Part shown: positions 6,397-9,986 of the stretch, piece by piece | Layout of the letters: each line of letters opens with the position of its first letter | Position numbering within the stretch: the first letter of the stretch is position 1 | From: Bacillota bacterium | GTDB lineage: Bacteria; Bacillota_I; Bacilli_A; MOL361; Turicibacteraceae | NCBI GenBank assembly: GCA_003486705.1 | Contig: DNGE01000093.1 | Coordinates: 905 to 10,890 of the forward strand | DNA: 9,986 bases | Direction: 5' to 3' | Notes under the pieces: model-generated | Database searches by the model: none | Seen by the model: only the letters and a program-made list of their open reading frames with translations | Told to the model about the DNA's origin: nothing | Position numbers and translations under genes: made by a program

Positions 6397-7239
6397 TTAT
6401 CCTTTTAATCCACCACGTGTTACACCACTAATAATGTATTTTTGTAAGAATAAGTAAACAATGACAACTGGTACGACAATAATAGTTGCAGCAGCCATCT
6501 GCAAGTGAACTTGCGATCCCGCTTCTGTTGTAAATTGTGTTAATCCAATTGTTAAAACGCGCATCTCTTTTTTGTTTGTAATTAATAATGGCCATAAGAA
6601 TGCATTCCAACTTGCAATAAAGTTTAAGATTGCTATCGTTACAAGGGCATTTTTTGTATTTGGAATTAAAATTTTCCATAAGTATTTAAAATCGCTACAT
6701 CCATCAATTTTAGCCGCTTTATACAGCTGTTCTGGAATTTGCATAAAGTATTGTCTTAATAAGAAAATATAGAATACATTCGCGATATAAGGAATAACTA
6801 ATCCTCTAAATGTATCAATCCATCCTAATTTAGTAACTGTTACAACGTTTTGAATAATTAACATTTCTCCCGGTACCATCATCGTTGCTAATAATAGCGT
6901 AAACAAGATTTTACTTCCAAAGAAATTATATCGAGTAAATGCAAATGCTGCAAAAATCGTTACAAATACTGTTAAAACTGTGTTAGCAACAGAAGAAATT
7001 AAAGTATTAACAAAATAAATATCGAATGGCGCCATTTTTAAAGCTTCTGAGTAGTTTTCAAACTGAAAGACTTCAGGGAATAGCTTAGGCGGAATAGACA
7101 TTGATTCACTTAACGTCTTAAATGAAGTTAAAATCATAAAGACGAATGGGAATAGCATAATGATTGCTCCAAGTGATAATACAATGTAAATTAGCACTTT
7201 AGCCCATATAGATGTAATTTTCTTTTCATTACCTGACAT
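6397..7239 (-). CDS. ugpE: ABC transporter permease, UgpE-like
   Basis: A 280-residue MalG/UgpE-type inner permease subunit with about six membrane segments (near 15-38, 78-102, 110-130, 143-162, 197-218 and 248-266). The EAA-loop signature that docks on the ATPase is YKAAKIDG at 173-180, ending in LIP near 191-193. With UgpA it forms the membrane channel for the ligand delivered by the binding lipoprotein. The ATG follows GGGAGGT (7247-7253) that overlaps the ugpA stop codon TAG (7252-7254), and the gap is only 12 nt, so translation is probably coupled to ugpA. Length and topology are normal. Substrate specificity cannot be read from the permease; the ugpE name follows from operon context and similarity of order. 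Confidence 0.88.
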   Translation of the reverse strand: MSGNEKKITSIWAKVLIYIVLSLGAIIMLFPFVFMILTSFKTLSESMSIPPKLFPEVFQFENYSEALKMAPFDIYFVNTLISSVANTVLTVFVTIFAAFAFTRYNFFGSKILFTLLLATMMVPGEMLIIQNVVTVTKLGWIDTFRGLVIPYIANVFYIFLLRQYFMQIPEQLYKAAKIDGCSDFKYLWKILIPNTKNALVTIAILNFIASWNAFLWPLLITNKKEMRVLTIGLTQFTTEAGSQVHLQMAAATIIVVPVVIVYLFLQKYIISGVTRGGLKG

Positions 7240-7246
7240 TTTGCTA

Positions 7247-7254
7247 CCTCCCTA
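7247..7254 (-). promoter_or_regulatory. ugpE ribosome binding site overlapping the ugpA stop
   Basis: Minus-strand TAGGGAGG: the TAG ends ugpA and its last base joins GGAGG to form the ugpE ribosome binding site. This arrangement favours re-initiation and equal output of the two permease subunits. Confidence 0.7.
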
Positions 7255-8184
7255 ATTATAATGAACTAATTTTTTACTTACCCACATTTGAATAAGTGTC
7301 ACAACTAAAATAATTAAGAATAAAATAATTGAAGCTGCGGCAGCTTTATGCACTTGTGAAGCATTATAGAACATATCATAAATATAATATACAATCGTCA
7401 TACAACTATTTGCTGGTCCTGGTTTTCCACCAAATAAAGCAAATACTTCATTGTAGACCTTAAAGCTTCCGATAACAGATGTAATCGTTAAGAAAAAGAT
7501 AGTTGGAGACAATAATGGTAATGTAATACGTCTAAATACCTTAGTTTTTGGTGTTCCATCAATTTGGGCTGCTTTATAATACTGAGGATCAATATTTTGA
7601 AGTCCCGATAAGAAGATGACAACTTTAAACGCAAGTCCATTCCAAATGTTAAAGATAATTAATGCCCAAATAGCTGTTTTCGGATCATTTAACCACTGTA
7701 TTGGGTCAACACCAAAGAAGCCTAAGATTTGATTAATGTATCCAAAATCACTGTGGAATAACCAACTCCAAACAATTCCGATTGCGATAACTGACGTTAC
7801 ATACGGTAAGAAATATATTGCCTGGAAAAATGGCGTTGCTTTAATTCCAGCATTTAATAATAAAGCGATACCTAATGCGACAATCATTGAGATTGGTAGA
7901 GCGATAACTACCATTAACAATGTATTAATAACTGCTTTTTGGAAATAAGGATCATTTAAAACAAATTCAAACGTTGCTAATCCAAATCCTGTTCCAGTAT
8001 CGGTATAGTAATTATATTGCTCATAGAATCCCATACGAAATGCCATAAATAATGGATAAACAACAAAGATTGCTGTAACGATTAGGGTTGGTAATAAGTA
8101 TGTATACCCTAAAAAGTTATGTTTAAATTTTTGAGATGAAAGAATTTCTTTAATTTTTGGAGATTTGCTTATATTATTTGCCAT
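7252..8184 (-). CDS. ugpA: ABC transporter permease, UgpA-like
   Basis: A 310-residue MalF/UgpA-type permease. A short charged cytoplasmic N-terminus is followed by about six membrane segments (near 27-48, 86-110, 120-141, 171-192, 223-243 and 282-301). The EAA loop reads YKAAQIDG at 203-210 and ends in ITLPLL at 220-225, the contact site for the ATPase. It pairs with the downstream UgpE to form the heterodimeric channel. Overall blocks such as YLLPTLIV, FLPYVTSVIAIGIVW and PGPAN-TIVYYIY are typical of the family. The ATG has AAGGAGG at 8193-8199, overlapping the stop codon of ugpC. No truncation or frameshift is seen. LacF- or AraP-like sugar permeases look similar, so the substrate is inferred from the binding proteins. 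Confidence 0.88.
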   Translation of the reverse strand: MANNISKSPKIKEILSSQKFKHNFLGYTYLLPTLIVTAIFVVYPLFMAFRMGFYEQYNYYTDTGTGFGLATFEFVLNDPYFQKAVINTLLMVVIALPISMIVALGIALLLNAGIKATPFFQAIYFLPYVTSVIAIGIVWSWLFHSDFGYINQILGFFGVDPIQWLNDPKTAIWALIIFNIWNGLAFKVVIFLSGLQNIDPQYYKAAQIDGTPKTKVFRRITLPLLSPTIFFLTITSVIGSFKVYNEVFALFGGKPGPANSCMTIVYYIYDMFYNASQVHKAAAASIILFLIILVVTLIQMWVSKKLVHYN

Positions 8185-8190
8185 TCTAAT

Positions 8191-8200
8191 CTCCTCCTTA
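8191..8200 (-). promoter_or_regulatory. ugpA ribosome binding site overlapping the ugpC stop
   Basis: Minus-strand TAAGGAGGAG: TAA (8198-8200) ends ugpC while AAGGAGG forms the ugpA ribosome binding site, with a 13-nt gap to its ATG. It suggests translational coupling of ATPase and permease. Confidence 0.7.
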
Positions 8201-9241
8201 ACCTAAACGAATTTCTGTTTCTTTATGGAAAACATGAATTCCGCTTGGTTTAGCAGTTAATTTAATTTTGTCTTGAGTTGCAACTTCATAATCAGATTCA
8301 ATTAAACAACGTACATGTTGACCAGCTACATTTAAAGTTAATAACTTATCTCGACCAATAATTTCAACCATCTCAACTGTTGCATCAATACCTGTTTCAG
8401 TTCCAATAATCCATGATTCTGGGCGAACTCCTACTAAAGCAGGTCCATTTTCAACACCTTGAATTGTACTTAATTTTGTTTGACCGATAAACACATCACC
8501 GTTATTAACAGTTCCTTCAATAACGTTAATTGGTGGATTTCCTAAGAAGTTTGCCACAAATTTATTACCTGGTTTAAAGTACATATCTTGTGGTGCTGCT
8601 TTTTGTTGTAAAACACCATCCTTCATTAATACAATCGCATCTGTAATACTCATTGCTTCTTCTTGGTCATGTGTTACGAAGATTGTTGTAATACCTGTTT
8701 CTTGTTGAATACGACGAATTTCTTCACGTGTTTCTAAACGTAAGCGTGCATCTAAATTTGATAACGGCTCATCTAATAATAATACTTTAGGTTTTTTTGC
8801 AATTGCACGTGCGATTGCAACACGTTGTTGTTGACCTCCTGATAATTCACCAGGTTTACGATCCATTAAATGACCGATTTGAACTAAGTCAGCCATTTCT
8901 TGTGCAATTTTCATCGCTTCTTCTTTTTTTACTTTTGCATTTTCTAACGGGAACATAATGTTTTGTCTAACTGTCATATGCGGATATAGCGCATAATTTT
9001 GGAATACTAATCCAATTCCGCGTTTTTCTGGTGGTAAATCTGTTACGTCTTGATCTCCAAAATAAATGCGACCGCTTGTTGGTTTTTCAAGACCTGCAAT
9101 CATATATAATGTAGTTGATTTTCCACACCCTGAAGGCCCTAGTAATCCTGCAAGTGTTCCATCTTCAATCGTCACAGTTAAATCTTTAACAGCTGTAAAA
9201 TTACCGAAACTTTTCGTAATACCTTCTAACCTAACTTCCAT
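8198..9241 (-). CDS. ugpC: ABC transporter ATP-binding protein, UgpC/MalK/MsmK type
   Basis: A 347-residue ATPase that drives import through UgpA and UgpE. All nucleotide-binding motifs are intact: Walker A GPSGCGKST (35-43), Q-loop Q81, signature LSGGQQQR (133-140), Walker B VLLLDEP (153-159), D-loop SNLDA (161-165) and switch H191. A C-terminal OB/TOBE-like regulatory region of about 110 residues includes GVRPE (271-275), as in the MalK/UgpC subfamily. I start at the ATG at 9239-9241 because GGAGGT (9248-9253) lies six bases upstream. A frame extending to 9280 has no such site and adds 13 unrelated residues. It is first gene of the operon, behind the promoter at 9347-9376. MsmK-type ATPases often serve several importers, so it may not be dedicated to this one. 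Confidence 0.93.
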   Translation of the reverse strand: MEVRLEGITKSFGNFTAVKDLTVTIEDGTLAGLLGPSGCGKSTTLYMIAGLEKPTSGRIYFGDQDVTDLPPEKRGIGLVFQNYALYPHMTVRQNIMFPLENAKVKKEEAMKIAQEMADLVQIGHLMDRKPGELSGGQQQRVAIARAIAKKPKVLLLDEPLSNLDARLRLETREEIRRIQQETGITTIFVTHDQEEAMSITDAIVLMKDGVLQQKAAPQDMYFKPGNKFVANFLGNPPINVIEGTVNNGDVFIGQTKLSTIQGVENGPALVGVRPESWIIGTETGIDATVEMVEIIGRDKLLTLNVAGQHVRCLIESDYEVATQDKIKLTAKPSGIHVFHKETEIRLG

Positions 9242-9247
9242 GTTTAT

Positions 9248-9253
9248 ACCTCC
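9248..9253 (-). promoter_or_regulatory. Start-deciding ribosome binding site of ugpC
   Basis: Minus-strand GGAGGT six bases before the ATG at 9241. It supports the shorter protein over one starting at 9280. Confidence 0.85.
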
Positions 9254-9265
9254 AGCACAATTTGT

Positions 9266-9288
9266 TAAAGTTCTTATCATTAACTTTA
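9266..9288 (-). promoter_or_regulatory. Leader hairpin upstream of ugpC
   Basis: Inverted repeat TAAAGTT (9266-9272) and AACTTTA (9282-9288) around a nine-base loop, ending 12 bases before the ugpC ribosome binding site. The rejected ATG at 9280 lies in the loop. The stem is AT-rich and the function unknown. Confidence 0.3.
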
Positions 9289-9303
9289 TCTAAAATGTTT
9301 TAC

Positions 9304-9469
9304 ACTACTTATACGATAAAACGTCTAAAAAAGTCGTCCACTCAACATTCTAAATAAAAAAGCTAGTTATAGTCAATTAAAATTTCGTTAATTTTAAAAC
9401 TATTTGTCATTTTTTGTTTTATTTTAAGAATATGGCAATAATTTAGAGAACTATAACTACTTTATACGA
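9304..9469. repeat. Spaced direct repeat flanking the ugp promoter
   Basis: ACTACTTATACGA (9304-9316) recurs as ACTACTTTATACGA (9456-9469), about 150 bp apart and differing by one inserted T. One copy is just downstream of the predicted transcription start and the other about 80 bp upstream of the -35 box. Also, TAGTTATAG (9364-9372) is inverted as CTATAACTA (9451-9459). This is a possible operator pair for a looping regulator; chance is not excluded. Confidence 0.35.
9347..9376 (-). promoter_or_regulatory. Candidate sigma-A promoter of the ugp operon
   Basis: On the minus strand, TTGACT (9371-9376), an 18-bp spacer, then TAGAAT (9347-9352), one mismatch from consensus in each box. The expected start near 9340 gives a leader of about 100 nt to the ugpC ATG. 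This is the best match upstream of ugpC. Confidence 0.6.
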
Positions 9470-9986
9470 CATTTACTATTTTACCTATAAACCTAAAAAT
9501 TATTTACATAGTCTAATCATTCCCATATTGTTTATAAAAAAATAATCACAATTTTTGGTTTTTTTAGATAGGTAAGATTAGGTCGTGAAAATATGATGAG
9601 TAGCTACTGGGTAATATTTATTGATGAATACTATTATTTTTAGGTTATTCTTTTATTTTTATTCTTGTACTTAATCATAGTTCAGTTAACCTAACCCCTA
9701 ATTTATTATTCCAACAAAAGACTAAATATATTGTAATTACCAACGTTATTAAAAAACGATTCACTTTGTGATTACACGACTCTTACATAGTAAAAAGACT
9801 TTCGTTTCTCTTCACAAAAAATCACATCTTACCTGCGCTAATTGCTTGAAACCATTTGCTTTTTCTTGTGTATTTGTCATATTGTAAATGTTTAACTGGC
9901 TGAAACTACAAAAGTCCATTAATATCAGTAAAGTTCATCACTTATCTAGGTCAACGTTTACTTCGAATTAAATAGAACATACTAAA
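9377..9986. other. Gene-free AT-rich region upstream of the ugp operon
   Basis: No convincing gene is present on either strand. The stretch is very AT-rich. It contains an AT-only inverted repeat (9377-9384 and 9390-9397), the distal half of the direct repeat above, an inverted repeat TTAGGTTA/TAACCTAA (9640-9647 and 9687-9694), and the cre-like site near the right end. Two short frames begin with ATG, 9593-9643 plus (16 residues, seven of them aromatic) and 9812-9880 minus (22 residues). Neither has a good ribosome binding site. The region may be a long regulatory spacer or a decayed gene. No terminator, tRNA or mobile-element ends were recognised. Confidence 0.5.
9949..9962. promoter_or_regulatory. 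Candidate cre (CcpA) site
   Basis: Read on the minus strand, AGTAAACGTTGACC matches the cre pattern TGWAANCGNTNWCA at every defined position except the two outermost. It lies about 570 bp upstream of the ugpC promoter, so it may belong to a gene beyond the right edge. Confidence 0.45.

Noticed and set aside
9242..9280. Longer ugpC starting at ATG 9280
   Set aside because: No ribosome binding site precedes it, the strong GGAGGT lies inside the extension, and family members begin just before the RLEGITKSFG block.
9066..9293. 75-codon plus-strand frame antisense to the ugpC start
   Set aside because: It mirrors the Walker A region of ugpC on the opposite strand and has no independent support.
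9377..9986. T-box or other riboswitch, tRNA, CRISPR array or insertion-sequence ends
   Set aside because: No T-box GGGTGG element, cloverleaf, regularly spaced repeats or terminal inverted repeats with target duplications were seen.

Overview
The window is AT-rich DNA from a low-GC Gram-positive bacterium (Bacillota). Signs of this are strong AGGAGG-type ribosome binding sites, lipoprotein-type (lipobox) substrate-binding proteins in place of periplasmic ones, sigma-A-like promoters, U-tailed intrinsic terminators, and an NrnA-type DHH phosphoesterase. A Turicibacter/Erysipelotrichia-like host is my guess from general sequence feel; nothing in the window proves it.

Left part (1-3060): a plus-strand gene for a tandem HD + HD-GYP protein (probable cyclic-dinucleotide phosphodiesterase) runs toward a minus-strand pair, nrnA-surE. 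These encode a nanoRNase/pAp phosphatase and a 5'-nucleotidase. The two units converge on one long hairpin (1265-1315) that contains both stop codons and should terminate transcription in both directions. A recognisable promoter lies just upstream of nrnA. The three proteins could act in sequence on c-di-GMP breakdown products, but that is inference.

Middle and right part (3314-9376): a minus-strand importer locus of the Ugp/carbohydrate-uptake-1 ABC family. Transcribed right to left, it reads ugpC (ATPase), ugpA and ugpE (permeases), then two closely related substrate-binding lipoproteins in tandem. The stop codons of ugpC and ugpA overlap the ribosome binding sites of the next genes, which suggests translational coupling. 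An imperfect hairpin with a U-tract separates the permeases from the first binding protein. A clean terminator follows each binding-protein gene. The second binding protein has its own strong sigma-A-like promoter (TTGAAT-17-TATAAT), so its expression can be separated from the transporter. Glycerol-3-phosphate or glycerophosphodiesters is the most likely substrate class, on UgpB-like motifs, but another sugar derivative is possible.

Gene-free stretches: 2988-3350 holds the nrnA promoter, the terminator of the last binding-protein gene, and a weak reading frame whose end resembles a branched-chain-rich leader peptide. 9242-9986 holds the ugp promoter and leader, a spaced direct repeat, a good candidate cre site near the right edge, and only tiny unsupported reading frames. 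It may be a regulatory region followed by decayed DNA.

I found no clear previously undescribed system. The most interesting points are the duplicated, separately transcribed binding proteins and the HD-GYP / NrnA / SurE neighbourhood.
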